DNA from: DATBFX01 sp036558305
Lineage (GTDB): Bacteria; Chloroflexota; Chloroflexia; Thermomicrobiales; UBA6265
NCBI GenBank assembly: GCA_036558305.1
Contig: DATBFX010000326.1
Coordinates: 1-25,548 of the forward strand
Direction of reading: 5' to 3'
Length of the DNA stretch: 25,548 nucleotides
Part shown: in pieces, positions 7,527 to 14,458 of the stretch
Position numbering within the stretch: the stretch's first letter is position 1
Layout: the number at the start of each line of letters is the position of its first letter
Notes under the pieces: generated by a model
Databases searched by the model: none
Seen by the model: only the letters and a program-made list of their open reading frames with translations
What the model was told of the DNA's origin: nothing
Made by a program: the position numbers and the translations under genes

Positions 7527-7608
7527 CTCCCGCTGTCCTGAAACACTCGCGCGAGTGGACAGCGGGAGGGTACGCGCACCGGGCGCCCCCTCCCCATCGA
7601 ACATGGGG
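7527..7608. promoter_or_regulatory. Two-hairpin structured region upstream of the MFS gene
   Basis: In the 343-base gap 7392-7734, CTCCCGCTGTCC (7527-7538) pairs perfectly with GGACAGCGGGAG (7557-7568). Nested within it is a perfect 14-base palindrome CACTCGC/GCGAGTG (7544-7557), leaving a short TGAAA bulge. A second hairpin CCCCAT-CGAAC-ATGGGG follows at 7592-7608. It has no T-run, so it is not a classical terminator. On the plus strand it would lie in the leader of the MFS gene about 130 bases before its start; on the minus strand it would lie about 140 bases before the YihY-like start. No known riboswitch is recognised. The rest of the gap shows nothing. Confidence 0.45.
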
Positions 7609-7734
7609 GTGCTTGCACGTGGTCACAAGACGATCGTTGCGCTCGGTCGGCCCGAAACCGATCCGCTCTGAATTCCCCCTTTCCATTGCTTGCCAGAAGC
7701 CGGGCCGGGGTTGCCCGGCGATCGGAGGCCGGTG

Positions 7735-8322
7735 ATGCGCCTGCCACGCGCCGGTCTCTGGCGGCAGCGCGACTTCCTCCGTTTTTGGGCGGCGCAGAGC
7801 GTCTCTCAGGTCGGCAGCCAGGTGTCGCTGCTGGCGCTGCCGCTGATCGCGGCGCTGACGCTCGACGCCTCGGCGTTCGAGATCGGCGTGCTGGCCGCAG
7901 CGGGGCAGGCACCGATGCTGCTGTTCGGGTTGTTCGCCGGCGCCTGGGTCGATCGCCGCCACCGGCGACCGGTGATGATGATCGCCGACCTCGCGCGCGC
8001 CGCGGTGTTGCTGGTGATCCCGATCGCGGCGGCCGTCGACCGACTCGGGATGGGGCTGCTCTACGGCGTCGCCTTCGCGGCCGGTACGCTGACCGTCTTC
8101 TTCGACGTCTCCTACTTCTCGTACCTGCCGGCCCTGGTCGCACACGACGAACTCGTCGAGGCCAACGGGAAGTTGCAGGCCAGCGCCTCGATCGCGCAGG
8201 TGACGGGACCGGGTCTGGGCGGTCTCCTCGTCGCGCTCTTGACGGCGCCGTTCGCGATCCTGGTCGACGCCGCGTCGTTTCTGTGCTCGGCGCTCTTCCT
8301 CTCGCGCATCCGGGCAGCGTAA
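7735..8322 (+). CDS. MFS exporter, N-terminal half (helices 1-6)
   Basis: 195 residues as translated up to the in-frame TAA. Contains helices 1-6 of the MFS_3 fold and the loop 2-3 signature with paired Arg residues. Six helices alone would not form a normal transporter. It is listed separately because gene callers would report it so; see the interrupted gene entry. Confidence 0.6.
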   Translation: MRLPRAGLWRQRDFLRFWAAQSVSQVGSQVSLLALPLIAALTLDASAFEIGVLAAAGQAPMLLFGLFAGAWVDRRHRRPVMMIADLARAAVLLVIPIAAAVDRLGMGLLYGVAFAAGTLTVFFDVSYFSYLPALVAHDELVEANGKLQASASIAQVTGPGLGGLLVALLTAPFAILVDAASFLCSALFLSRIRAA

Positions 8323-8355
8323 CCGTCGCCGGCGCCGGCGGACGAACGACCGGGT

Positions 8356-9015
8356 GTGCGCCACGAAATCCGTGAAGGGGTGCGATACGTCGTCCACCAA
8401 CCGGTGCTGCGCGCTCTGGTCGGTTGCTCGGCGGTGACGAACCTGTTCGGCTTCGCCTTCCTCGCCGTCTACGTGCTCTACATGGTGGAGGACCTGGATC
8501 TCGGCTCGACCGCGATCGGTCTGGTCTTCGCCACCGGCGGCGCCGGTGCGTTCATCGGGGCGGTGGTCGCCGGTCGCGTCGCCGGGCGCCTCGGCACGGG
8601 ATGGACGTTGATTGCCGCCCAGTTCGGGTTCGGGGTCACGGGGCTGCTCGTGCCGCTGGCGGTGCTGGTACCGCGCGTCGCGTTGCCGCTGGTCGTCGCC
8701 TCCGAGTTTCTTCAGTGGCTGACCCTGCTCGTCTACATCGTCAACGCGACCAGTCTCCGCCAGCGCCTGACCGACCACCGCATCCAGGGGCGGGTCAACG
8801 CCACCTTCGCGACGGCGGCGTGGGGGATGCAGCCGCTCGGCTCGCTGCTCGGCGGGTGGCTCGGCAGCACGATCGGTTTGCCCTGGACGTTGGTCGTGGG
8901 GGAGGCGGGGATGTTCGTCGCCTTTGCCTGGTTGCTTGCCTCGCCGCTGCGGCGGCGGCAGGAGGTGACCGCGATGGTGGGACAGACCGAGGAGGTGGCG
9001 ACGGTGGTCGCGTGA
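8356..9015 (+). CDS. MFS exporter, C-terminal half (helices 7-12)
   Basis: 219 residues from a GTG at 8356 in the same frame as the upstream half, 33 bases after its stop. The GTG is not preceded by a clear ribosome site, which argues against a genuine independent start. It contains helices 7-12, beginning 'ALVGCSAVTNLFGFAFLAVY', and 'RVNATFATAAWGMQPLGSLLGG', the standard C-terminal MFS_3 motif. Confidence 0.55.
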   Translation: MRHEIREGVRYVVHQPVLRALVGCSAVTNLFGFAFLAVYVLYMVEDLDLGSTAIGLVFATGGAGAFIGAVVAGRVAGRLGTGWTLIAAQFGFGVTGLLVPLAVLVPRVALPLVVASEFLQWLTLLVYIVNATSLRQRLTDHRIQGRVNATFATAAWGMQPLGSLLGGWLGSTIGLPWTLVVGEAGMFVAFAWLLASPLRRRQEVTAMVGQTEEVATVVA

Positions 9016-9017
9016 GG

Positions 9018-9039
9018 CGTCCCCGATCGGTCGGGGACG
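9018..9039. terminator. Hairpin immediately after MFS gene
   Basis: CGTCCCCGA-TCGG-TCGGGGACG, a perfect 9-base stem with a tetraloop, begins 3 bases after the MFS stop codon. No T-run follows, as is common for GC-rich genomes. Confidence 0.55.
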
Positions 9040-9067
9040 GGCCGAGGACATCGAGCCGCCGGCGACC

Positions 9068-9104
9068 GGACGCACCCCGTTCGCTACCGCGACGGGGTGC
9101 GTCC
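9068..9104. terminator. Hairpin at the 3' end of the acetyltransferase gene
   Basis: GGACGCACCCCGT pairs perfectly over 13 bases with ACGGGGTGCGTCC around an 11-base loop that contains the acetyltransferase stop codon. Placed between converging genes, it and the 9018-9039 hairpin could stop transcription from both sides. The right arm encodes the last residues of the acetyltransferase. Confidence 0.5.
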
Positions 9105-9710
9105 GCCCTCCTCGCGGCCGGCCATCATCAGCGCCAGATGCCGTTTCACGGCGGGCCACTCGTTCTCGATCACGCTGTAGTAGGCCGAATCGCGGTAGGT
9201 CCCGTCCGGCATGATCGTGTGGTTGCGCAGGATGCCCTCGAACTGGGCGCCGATCCGCTCGATCGCCCGGCGCGATTGGAAGTTGAGCCGGTGCGTCTTC
9301 AACTGGACCCGGATCGCCCCCAGCGTTTCGAAGCAGTGGCGGAGCAGCAGGTATTTGCACTCGGTGTTGATCGCCGTCCGCTGGGCATCCCGCCCGAGCC
9401 AGGTCCAACCGATCTCGATCCCGCGATCGGCGGGCCGGATGTCGAACAGGCTGGTGCTGCCGACCGCTCGCCCGGTTGCCCGATCGACGATCGCGAAGCG
9501 CAGCACCGTTCCCGCTTCCCGGTCCGCGATCGATGCGTCGATCCAGGCGCGCATCGCGGCCGGCGACGACGGATCGGCCGGAATGTAGCGCCAGATCGCC
9601 CGCTCGCCGGCGGCGACGACGAGATCGGCCGCGTGCTGGTGACCGATCGGTTCGAGCCTGGCCCACCGCCCTTCGAGCGTCACCGGTGCGACGACGAATC
9701 CTTCCCCCAT
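9084..9710 (-). CDS. GNAT family N-acetyltransferase (RimJ/RimL-like)
   Basis: Transfers acetyl from acetyl-CoA to an amino group; the substrate is not evident. 208 residues from the ATG at 9710, which AGGAG precedes by 8 bases; an ATG six bases upstream is too close to that site. RimL-type features: 'LEGRWARLEPIG' at the N-terminus, 'FAIVDRATGRAVGSTSLFDI' and 'IEIGWTWLGRDAQRTAIN' (strand then pyrophosphate loop), 'LGAIRVQLKTHRLNFQSRRAIERIG' matching the family pattern R-V-x-x-x-x-D-x-x-N-x-x-S-x-x-A-x-x-x-x-G with Thr/His in place of the usual Asp, and 'MPDGTYRDSAYYSVIENEWP' at the C-terminus. Typical length. Confidence 0.9.
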   Translation of the reverse strand: MGEGFVVAPVTLEGRWARLEPIGHQHAADLVVAAGERAIWRYIPADPSSPAAMRAWIDASIADREAGTVLRFAIVDRATGRAVGSTSLFDIRPADRGIEIGWTWLGRDAQRTAINTECKYLLLRHCFETLGAIRVQLKTHRLNFQSRRAIERIGAQFEGILRNHTIMPDGTYRDSAYYSVIENEWPAVKRHLALMMAGREEGGRTPSR

Positions 9711-10290
9711 GACCATCGCTCCTGATCGTCCGTCGATCTCCGTACCGCGTCATCCCCGGCAGTCTAACGAACCGTGGCGAGGTTGGAGAGAACCGCTGCG
9801 CGTCCACTCGCGGCGACCAGTCGATTCGGCCCCGCGCCGTGTTGCCGCGGCGAGCGAACGCGCAGCCGTACGGCCGCTCGTATCGTGCCCTCTCGGGAAT
9901 CGAACCGGCGCACGAATGAGACAGAACGACCGAGACGGCGGGTTACTACCGGTACGGCCGGCGTTGCAAAAGTGCTGATCGTGCGGGCATTTTCCATGAC
10001 CGGGGTACTAACCTCAGTCGTTGCCGTACATGTTCGAACACTGTACTTTCTTTACGCCAAACTCGTCGAGCGTTTCGACGAATCATCGAACCGTGGGAGG
10101 CCGAGCGGGCGCGGGACTCACCGCGTACCCGAGGGGTTTGGCTGTGCTCCGCAGGCACGATTGTGGTCTGGCCGGGTGTCCGGGGCCCGCCGACCCGCTC
10201 GCCGGGCGCGACGCACCGACCGACGCTCATGGGGAGAAGGGCAAACAGACGTTTCGGCATTCCTCGTCGGCAATGGGGGTGGACATCGCA
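9711..10290. other. 580-base divergent intergenic region before the surface-protein cluster
   Basis: No coding frame of believable composition. Two short symmetric elements stand out: TGTTCGAACA (10031-10040), a perfect 10-base palindrome, and a hairpin TCGTCGA-GCGTT-TCGACGA (10063-10081). TTGCCG (10021-10026), 17 bases, then TACTTT (10044-10049) would make a weak promoter with the palindrome in its spacer, leaving a leader of about 240 bases to the gene at 10291. No known riboswitch recognised. Confidence 0.4.
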
Positions 10291-10899
10291 ATGAACACGC
10301 GTCGTTTCTCGGTCCTTCGCAACCGGCGACTCCAGTCGCTGGCCGTCGCACTCGGTCTTTCGGCGTCGATGCTGTCGATGGGCAGTGCCCTGGCTTTGGG
10401 CGATTCCGGTAACGTCACGGTCACCGCCACCAACACCGCGCGCCTCAGTCTCACGGTCGTGGACTCCTCGGCTGATTACGGCAACGGTATCGGCCCGGAC
10501 GGGCTTCCCGTGGGCGGCGAGATCTCTTCGGTCACCAGCACGAACGGCGATGAGGGTGCCTACTTCGTCTGGTCCCCGAGCGTCAACCCCAACATCACCG
10601 TCAAGAGCAACAAGACCTGGACCGGATCGGTCCTGGCGACCGAGAACAACGGCCTCGGCGCGTCCTCGACCATGAAAATCGCCAACGGCTCCCTCCGTTT
10701 CGGAACGTCGGTTCCCGGGACCTACGCGGCTGCCGCGGCCGGGACCGCCTTCGACGCGGTTACCCCGCTTGACCCGGGCGGCTGGACGAACCACGCCAGC
10801 GGCGTCAGCACCTTCCACTACTACTACTTCCTGCGCGTCGACTGGACGGACGAGATCGGCGGCTTCAATTCGACCGTGACCTACAGCGTCGCCAACTAG
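10291..10899 (+). CDS. Secreted SNxxWxG-module protein, paralogue A (pilin/WxL-like beta-sandwich)
   Basis: 202 residues; start ATG 10291 with GGGGGTGG 8 bases upstream. The N-terminus is a Sec signal: basic (RRFSVLRNRR), hydrophobic core (LAVALGLSASML), cleavage probably after SALA (about 36). The mature part is Ser/Thr/Gly-rich with alternating strand-like segments: 'VTVTATNTARLSLTVV', 'ITVKSNKTWTGSVLATEN' (core V-x-S-N-x-x-W-x-G, about 104-112), 'IANGSLRFG', and the C-terminal 'YYYFLRVDWTDEIGGFNSTV' followed by T-Y. No Cys, no anchor, no LPxTG. Resembles secreted beta-sandwich subunits (DUF4402, WxL or TasA-like) but I cannot assign a named family. It is followed after 10 bases by the chaperone-like gene, so they are probably one transcript. 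Structural surface subunit is inference. Confidence 0.8.
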   Translation: MNTRRFSVLRNRRLQSLAVALGLSASMLSMGSALALGDSGNVTVTATNTARLSLTVVDSSADYGNGIGPDGLPVGGEISSVTSTNGDEGAYFVWSPSVNPNITVKSNKTWTGSVLATENNGLGASSTMKIANGSLRFGTSVPGTYAAAAAGTAFDAVTPLDPGGWTNHASGVSTFHYYYFLRVDWTDEIGGFNSTVTYSVAN

Positions 10900-10909
10900 G
10901 GATCGACTG

Positions 10910-12103
10910 ATGGTCAGAACACTCGGTCTCCGGCTCGCGTTCGTTCTGGCCCTCCTGGCCGGGGTCGCCGTCACGGCGACCCCGGCCGCCGCGACCATGA
11001 CGATCAGCGTCGCCCCGTCGCTGCTCGAGGTCTCGGCGACACCAGGGGGCAAAGGTACTCAGGAACTCACGGTCTACAACGAAGGCGACGAGCCGTTCGA
11101 TGCCACGACCGGTGTCGAATCGTACAAGCACGCCGCGGGCGAGCAGTCGGCGGTCGATTGGCTGACGGTCGAACCGGCCTCGGTCCACCTCGATCCCGGT
11201 CAGCAAACCAAGGTCAAGGTCACCATCCGCATCCCCAAGTCGATCGATTCCGGCGGCCGCTACGCCGCCGTCACGCTGACGACCGGGGCGAAAAAGACGG
11301 AGGAGAGCGGCTCCGCCGTCGCCGGCAAACTCGGCGTTGCCTTCCTGATCGCGGTGCAAGCCAAGGCGCCGCTCCGGCGCTATGCCGCGTTCGACCAGTT
11401 CGCGCCCATTCTCCTGCCGGATGGCCAGGTCGGTTTCTGGGGAAGCATCCGCAACAACGGCAATCTCCACTTCGTCAGCCAGGGCGTCGTCGAGATCACG
11501 CGCGAGGATGGGACGCCGGTCGGCCGCCTGGACTTCCCCCAGACGACGGCCATTTTGCCTTCTAGCGCCGAGCAGATCGTCGCACAGGGAGAAGTTCCGC
11601 TCGATCCCGGCGTCACCTACGTCGCGACCGCCCGCATCGACTACGGCGGCGACGAAGCGGCGACCGTGACTTCGACCTTCACGACCACCGGTCTCCTCGC
11701 GATTGCGGGTGTGACCGTTTGCGATAACCCGGAACGGGGTCCCACCTTTGGTGTCGCCCTCCGCAACGACGGGTCGATCGGCGTCCAACCGACGGTTGCC
11801 TTCAACGTCCGCGAGGCGGCGGGCACGTCGCTGGTCGCTGCGGGTCCCGGTGCGCCGCCGCTCGTGTTGCCGAATCAGACCGCCGAGGTCACCGGCGATT
11901 ATCCCGGCCGGTTGCTCAGCGGCGACTACGTCGTCGACGTCACGGTCGGCGTCGGTCAGGCGCAGCCATTGACCTATGAACTGCCGTTCCGCATCGGTGG
12001 ACTGGTCGACGGATCGACGCCGCCCTGTGCCGCCGAGACCCAGTCCGGCGGCGACGGAACCGGTAACACGACCGCATCCGACATTGCGATTCGGTTCGGC
12101 TAA
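10910..12103 (+). CDS. Secreted chaperone/WxL-interacting-like beta-sandwich protein
   Basis: 397 residues with a signal peptide (LALLAGVAVTATPAAA, cleavage about 28). The first domain (about 29-125) reads like an intermediate-chaperone or DUF916-type Ig fold: 'ISVAPSLLEVSATPGGKGTQ', then 'LTVYNEGDEPFD', 'WLTVEPASVHLDPGQQTKVK', 'RIPKSIDSGGRYAAVTL', i.e. strand-N/E-G, 'xPxxxxLxPGQxxxVxVxIxxPxxxxxGxYxAxVxx'. A second beta domain covers about 140-262 (including 'VGFWGSIRNNGNLHF') and a third 262-370. There is no C-terminal membrane anchor. In DUF916/WxL-interacting proteins such domains bind co-secreted WxL proteins; a partner role towards the neighbouring SNxxWxG proteins is inference. Start ATG 10910 with AGGGAT 9 bases upstream. 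Confidence 0.78.
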   Translation: MVRTLGLRLAFVLALLAGVAVTATPAAATMTISVAPSLLEVSATPGGKGTQELTVYNEGDEPFDATTGVESYKHAAGEQSAVDWLTVEPASVHLDPGQQTKVKVTIRIPKSIDSGGRYAAVTLTTGAKKTEESGSAVAGKLGVAFLIAVQAKAPLRRYAAFDQFAPILLPDGQVGFWGSIRNNGNLHFVSQGVVEITREDGTPVGRLDFPQTTAILPSSAEQIVAQGEVPLDPGVTYVATARIDYGGDEAATVTSTFTTTGLLAIAGVTVCDNPERGPTFGVALRNDGSIGVQPTVAFNVREAAGTSLVAAGPGAPPLVLPNQTAEVTGDYPGRLLSGDYVVDVTVGVGQAQPLTYELPFRIGGLVDGSTPPCAAETQSGGDGTGNTTASDIAIRFG

Positions 12104-12109
12104 TCGCGG

Positions 12110-12137
12110 CGCCGGGAGTCTCGCATCCCGGCGTCTT
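12110..12137 (+). terminator. Hairpin terminator after the chaperone-like gene
   Basis: CGCCGGGA-GTCTCGCA-TCCCGGCG, a perfect 8-base stem beginning 7 bases after the stop codon, followed by a short TCTT. Suggests the two-gene unit 10291-12103 ends here and the next gene has its own start of transcription. A TGACGTCA palindrome follows at 12146-12153; no clear promoter was found. Confidence 0.5.
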
Positions 12138-12239
12138 GCCGTGTCTGACGTCACGGTCCTGCACACGGTGCCGGCCAGAGCGTTTCCTTCGACGCGCGAC
12201 CGAACACCGCTGCAACCCCGCGAACGAAAGGACGGCCAG

Positions 12240-13589
12240 ATGGACAGAGACCGGGAGGGGGTGGCTCGGATGACGTCGCTCGGTGATGTCATCCGACGGA
12301 TCGTCGTCCTCGTCATCGCCGCGGCGTTGGTGACGCTCGCGGGGGCCACCCACCTGGATTGGGCTTCTGCCGACGACGGAGCGGTCACGGCGGACGACCC
12401 GGCCGCCGTCGACGCAACGCCGGTCGCCGAAGACGCAATGGACGGCTCGCTCGACGCGGAGGTGGTGGCCACGGTCGAGGATGCCGCCTCGCCGGTGGCG
12501 GAACCGCCCCTCGATGGCGACCCCGGTACCACCGACGACCCCGATGGGGGCGACGGCGCGACGGACACGCCGACCGACGCGGTGACCGTGACGCCGACGG
12601 CCGGCGACCCCTCCGACCCCGCGGCAATGGATGACGCTACCCCAACCGAAGTCCCGCCTGGCGACGGGCCGTCCTCGTCCGAGGTCGACGCTTCGCAAGG
12701 CGATCTCGGGAGGCCGTCATTGGCGGAGCAGGTGGGGGATGGGAGCGGGGTCGCCGTGTCGTCGCTCGCGTTGCCCGGCGTCAGCGGCGACACGAGTATC
12801 ACGCCCGACAACGCGCAGGCGGTCGCCGCCGGCACCGTCGCGACCTACACCCATCTCGTTCAACACCTCCGTCCCGGCAACGGCAACGACGTCAAGAACA
12901 TCACCGCCGTCTCGTCCCGCGGTTGGGCGGTCGCCCTCTTCAAGGCCGACGGCGTGACGCCGCTCCCCGACACCAACGGCGACGGCATCCCCGATTCCGG
13001 CAAAGTGACGCGCGGCAAGTCCGCTACCATCGTCGTCAAGGTCACGGTCCCCGCCAATGCCACGGCCACCCAACCCGATGTGACGACGGTGACGGCGACC
13101 TCGGTCGATCATCCAAACGAAGCGGCCTTCGCGACGGACACCACGACCGTGTTGCCGACGCTGACCCTGACGATCAACACCGGCGCGGTCTCCTACGGGA
13201 GCGTGTCGCCCGTCGGCGGCGTCGATCCGGCCGCGGTCGGGGTCACCAGTCAGGTCGACGGCACCGGCGCCACCTACGTCGCCGGCGGCGCCGTCCACGT
13301 GACGGTGATCAGCAACGCGAACTGGTCCGGGTCGTGCCAGGCGGCCGAGAACACGGGGAGTGCCTCGGCGATCGCCATCGCCGGCGGCCGGCTCAAATGG
13401 CGATTCACCGGCGGCTCGGCCTGGACCGCCTTCACCATCACTTCGCCGTCGCCGCCCCTGGGCAACGGTTGCCTGCCGAACCCGGCCCCCGGTGTCAACA
13501 ATTACAACTACGACTACGGGCTTCGCGTCGAATGGACCGACCAGCCTGGGTCCTTCAACTCGGTCGTGACCTATGTCGCCGTCGCCTGA
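12240..13589 (+). CDS. Large secreted SNxxWxG-module protein, paralogue B, with acidic linker
   Basis: 449 residues from ATG 12240 (AAAGGA 7-8 bases upstream). Parts: hydrophobic signal/anchor about 20-36 (IVVLVIAAALVTLAGA); a very acidic Asp/Ala/Pro/Thr linker about 43-165, almost without hydrophobic residues; a domain about 170-305 resembling NEW3/'conserved repeat'-type extracellular domains, with 'VATYTHLVQHLRPGNGNDVK' and 'ATIVVKVTVPANATATQPDV' and an EF-like Ca2+ loop D-T-N-G-D-G-I-P-D at 244-252; and the C-terminal module about 307-449 with 'VTVISNANWSGSCQAAENT' and 'YDYGLRVEWTDQPGSFNSVV' then T-Y. Two Cys (about 366 and 411) could form a disulfide. It lies 18 bases before the DUF4388 gene, so probably cotranscribed. 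Role as a cell-surface or fibre protein is inference. Confidence 0.8.
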   Translation: MDRDREGVARMTSLGDVIRRIVVLVIAAALVTLAGATHLDWASADDGAVTADDPAAVDATPVAEDAMDGSLDAEVVATVEDAASPVAEPPLDGDPGTTDDPDGGDGATDTPTDAVTVTPTAGDPSDPAAMDDATPTEVPPGDGPSSSEVDASQGDLGRPSLAEQVGDGSGVAVSSLALPGVSGDTSITPDNAQAVAAGTVATYTHLVQHLRPGNGNDVKNITAVSSRGWAVALFKADGVTPLPDTNGDGIPDSGKVTRGKSATIVVKVTVPANATATQPDVTTVTATSVDHPNEAAFATDTTTVLPTLTLTINTGAVSYGSVSPVGGVDPAAVGVTSQVDGTGATYVAGGAVHVTVISNANWSGSCQAAENTGSASAIAIAGGRLKWRFTGGSAWTAFTITSPSPPLGNGCLPNPAPGVNNYNYDYGLRVEWTDQPGSFNSVVTYVAVA

Positions 13590-13607
13590 CCGGCGTGGAC
13601 GAGGGGA

Positions 13608-14297
13608 ATGAAAGGAGATCTGACCGATCTCGGCGTTGCCGATCTCCTCTACCTGCTCGCCCTGCGCCACCAGACCGGGCGGCTTTCGATCGTCACGTCG
13701 CGGATCCTGGCCCACCTCTACCTCGCGCGGGGGCGACTCGTCCTCGCCACCTCGACCGATCCGGCGTTGCGCCTCGGGCAGCTCCTGGTCGCCGCGGACG
13801 CGATCACTGAGGACGGGCTGACCGCGGCGCTGGCCGAGCAGGCGCGATCCCCCGCGGCGGGTCCACTGGGCACGCTGTTGATCGAGCGCGGTCTGGCGAC
13901 GACCGAGGCCGTCGACCGCGCGCTGCGCGCGCAGATGCTCGGGGTGCTGGTGCTCGTCCTCACCGCCGGCGGCGGTCGCTTCCTGTTCGAGCGGGAGGTC
14001 TGCGTCCCGGCCAACGCCTCGATTCCCGACGTCGACACCGACGTGCTGATCCTCGAAACGGTCCGGGCCGTCGACGGCGCCGGCAAGGAACTTCCTGCCG
14101 AGACGGGCGTCGACGTGTTGGATGAATGGTGGGCCGGTCGCTGCTCGGCTTCCGGTCGAGCTCGCCGCCGTCGCCCCTCAGCCGCGGCCCCGGACCATCC
14201 CGCCCACCGCCCCGAATCCGTCGACGAGTCTCCCGGCGGCAATCGGGAACCCTCCCGGCGCCGCCGTTTGCCCCGCGCTGCTCCGGCGCGTCCGTAA
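13608..14297 (+). CDS. DUF4388 (PATAN-type) domain protein with GspE N-terminal-like repeats
   Basis: 229 residues, cytoplasmic. Residues 1-50 are a clear DUF4388 start: 'KGDLTDLGVADLLYLLALRH' then 'TGRLSIVTSRILAHLYLARG'. This domain occurs in bacterial regulators of motility and surface structures. Two helical repeats follow, 'LRLGQLLVAADAITEDGLTA' and 'LGTLLIERGLATTEAVDRAL', as in the N-terminal domain of type II secretion/type IV pilus ATPases (GspE/PilB), then a beta segment about 120-155. The last ~65 residues are Arg/Pro/Ser-rich and disordered. The start is fixed by the family pattern; GAGGGG precedes the ATG closely. It lies 18 bases downstream of paralogue B, hinting that it regulates or reports on that surface protein. 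Confidence 0.85.
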   Translation: MKGDLTDLGVADLLYLLALRHQTGRLSIVTSRILAHLYLARGRLVLATSTDPALRLGQLLVAADAITEDGLTAALAEQARSPAAGPLGTLLIERGLATTEAVDRALRAQMLGVLVLVLTAGGGRFLFEREVCVPANASIPDVDTDVLILETVRAVDGAGKELPAETGVDVLDEWWAGRCSASGRARRRRPSAAAPDHPAHRPESVDESPGGNREPSRRRRLPRAAPARP

Positions 14298-14361
14298 CCC
14301 GCGCGCCCCGGCCTCGTCGATCCGAGCGCGCATTTCCTTGCGTCGGTACCCGAACGTGCTC

Positions 14362-14390
14362 TTGCCGAAGGTCCTGGGACCCGCTACGAT
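14362..14390 (+). promoter_or_regulatory. Probable promoter of paralogue C
   Basis: TTGCCG (14362-14367), 17-base spacer, TACGAT (14385-14390): four of six consensus bases in each box at optimal spacing. Transcription would start near 14397, about 60 bases before the ATG at 14459. Confidence 0.5.
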
Positions 14391-14458
14391 GCCGCCACGA
14401 GATCGTGCAGATGCCGGATGGCAATGCCCCCGACAGAGATGCGGAGGCAGCGACGACG

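Larger units (their letters stand above)
7735..9015 (+). pseudogene. MFS exporter (EntS/MFS_3-like), interrupted by an in-frame TAA
   Basis: Reading one frame from the ATG at 7735 (GGAGG 7 bases upstream) to the TGA at 9015 gives a 426-residue, 12-helix major facilitator of the enterobactin-exporter-like (MFS_3) group, broken only by TAA at 8320-8322 (codon 196). N-terminal half: 'FLRFWAAQSVSQVGSQVSLLALP' and the 'G-x-x-A-D/G-x-x-x-D-R-R-x-R-R' loop motif (AGAWVDRRHRRPVM). C-terminal half begins with 'EIREGVRYVVHQPVLRALV', the usual continuation after the central loop. The stop lies in the cytoplasmic loop between helices 6 and 7. A single base (GAA to TAA) would explain it. Possibilities are a decayed gene, a sequencing or assembly error, or two half-transporters. 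Confidence 0.75.

Noticed and set aside
7024..9807. Very long minus-strand open frame (over 900 codons)
   Set aside because: Arg/Pro/Gln-rich translation without domains, lying across the MFS, acetyltransferase and YihY genes; a product of high GC.
10050..10290. Riboswitch (c-di-GMP type) in the leader of the surface cluster
   Set aside because: The leader has G-rich stems but none of the conserved bases of the GEMM motif could be placed.
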